Positions 12,631 through 12,861 of a stretch of DNA of 12,861 bases are shown one piece after another. The DNA is from Candidatus Poseidoniaceae archaeon (GTDB lineage: Archaea > Thermoplasmatota > Poseidoniia > Poseidoniales > Poseidoniaceae), in contig JAQXFJ010000016.1 of the NCBI GenBank assembly GCA_029250385.1, forward strand, positions 1 to 12,861. Reading direction: 5' to 3'. Positions within the stretch are counted from its first letter, which is position 1. Every line of letters begins with the position of its first letter. The position numbers were made by a program, and so were the translations under genes. The notes under the pieces are model-generated. The model was not told where the DNA came from. It saw only the letters and a list, made by a program, of their open reading frames with translations, and made no database searches.

Positions 12631-12861
12631 TTACTTTTCGCCAACTTGCCAAAAATTATCCCATGAAATGACTGCTCCATCATCAACATGGTAGACATTA
12701 TTTTGGTGTTGTGGAAATACCTTTTCAGTTATTTTTTCAAACGATGAATTTGCTGAGTCGATGAAGGTATGAGTTATGATGAATTTCTTGTCGGTGTGAG
12801 ATTTACTTAATTTATCAATATCTGATGGTTTATGATGGTGTTCACTTGGTACCCATTCAGG
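12631..12861 (-). CDS. C-terminal end of a probable metallo-beta-lactamase-fold hydrolase (partial)
   Basis: The minus strand is open from the right edge to a TAA at 12631-12633, giving the last 76 residues of a longer protein. The pattern EHHHKPSDIDKLSKSHTDKKFIITHTF resembles the MBL-fold segment in which a His-rich loop precedes a helix and an LTH strand. The following FEKITEKVFPQHQNNVYHVDDGAVISW resembles the RNase Z-type ending (vF.n...a.DG..i). The catalytic metal motif HxHxDH would lie outside the window, so the family call is tentative. It is on the same strand as orc1/cdc6, 146 bp upstream of it. Confidence 0.6.
   Translation of the reverse strand, partial: PEWVPSEHHHKPSDIDKLSKSHTDKKFIITHTFIDSANSSFEKITEKVFPQHQNNVYHVDDGAVISWDNFWQVGEK

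Noticed and set aside
12433..12666. A 77-codon plus-strand ORF in the orc1/cdc6 upstream region.
   Set aside because: It overlaps the orc1/cdc6 start and the end of the partial minus-strand gene; no motif or ribosome site.
1..12861. Search for CRISPR arrays, transposase genes, long direct repeats or phage-type genes.
   Set aside because: None seen; genes are of ordinary chromosomal type and base composition shifts only at the RNA candidate.

Overview
The window looks like a fairly AT-rich chromosomal segment of a euryarchaeon. My best guess is a marine Thermoplasmatota lineage of the Marine Group II/III (Poseidoniales-like) kind. The support is an Orc1/Cdc6 replication initiator, an archaeal-type phosphopantetheine adenylyltransferase joined to a DUF359 (GTP-dependent dephospho-CoA kinase) domain, an archaeal DhnA-type class I aldolase, a geranylgeranyl-reductase-like flavoprotein, and dense packing with very short gaps. 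The group-level placement is inference; the archaeal assignment is much firmer. Several starts are preceded by GGTGA(T), which fits pairing with the AUCACC part of an archaeal 16S tail.

Layout from left to right. Positions 1-799 (minus) hold the molybdenum-cofactor pair moaE-moaC, with moaC cut by the window edge. Positions 828-4990 (plus) hold four co-directional genes with small gaps: a GGR-like FAD oxidoreductase, a crotonase-fold enoyl-CoA hydratase, a DhnA/FbaB-type aldolase and a Rieske non-heme iron oxygenase. They read as one transcription unit of uncharacterised purpose. A short winged-helix-like gene (4993-5331, minus) converges on it. A 209-bp divergent spacer follows, with a TATA-like box, a hairpin and a 13-bp palindrome that matches the core of an archaeal origin-recognition box. 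Next is a large, unrecognised 853-residue protein with an N-terminal winged helix (5541-8102).

The 386-bp gap at 8103-8488 is the main non-coding feature. About 245 nt of it (8162-8407) is much more GC-rich than its surroundings. Its ends pair in a 10-bp helix, it encloses four further self-complementary arms, and a T7 run follows immediately. I read it as an independent structured non-coding RNA that I cannot assign to a known family.

Then come a fused CoA-biosynthesis enzyme (8489-9511) overlapping by 4 bp a membrane-anchored family 2 glycosyltransferase (9508-10620), a convergent small four-helix membrane protein (10622-11185/11227, minus), orc1/cdc6 (11243-12484, minus, TTG start with a strong Shine-Dalgarno), an upstream spacer with two inverted repeats, and the C-terminal end of a probable metallo-beta-lactamase-fold protein (12631-12861, minus). 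I see no transposon, CRISPR array, rRNA or complete tRNA.
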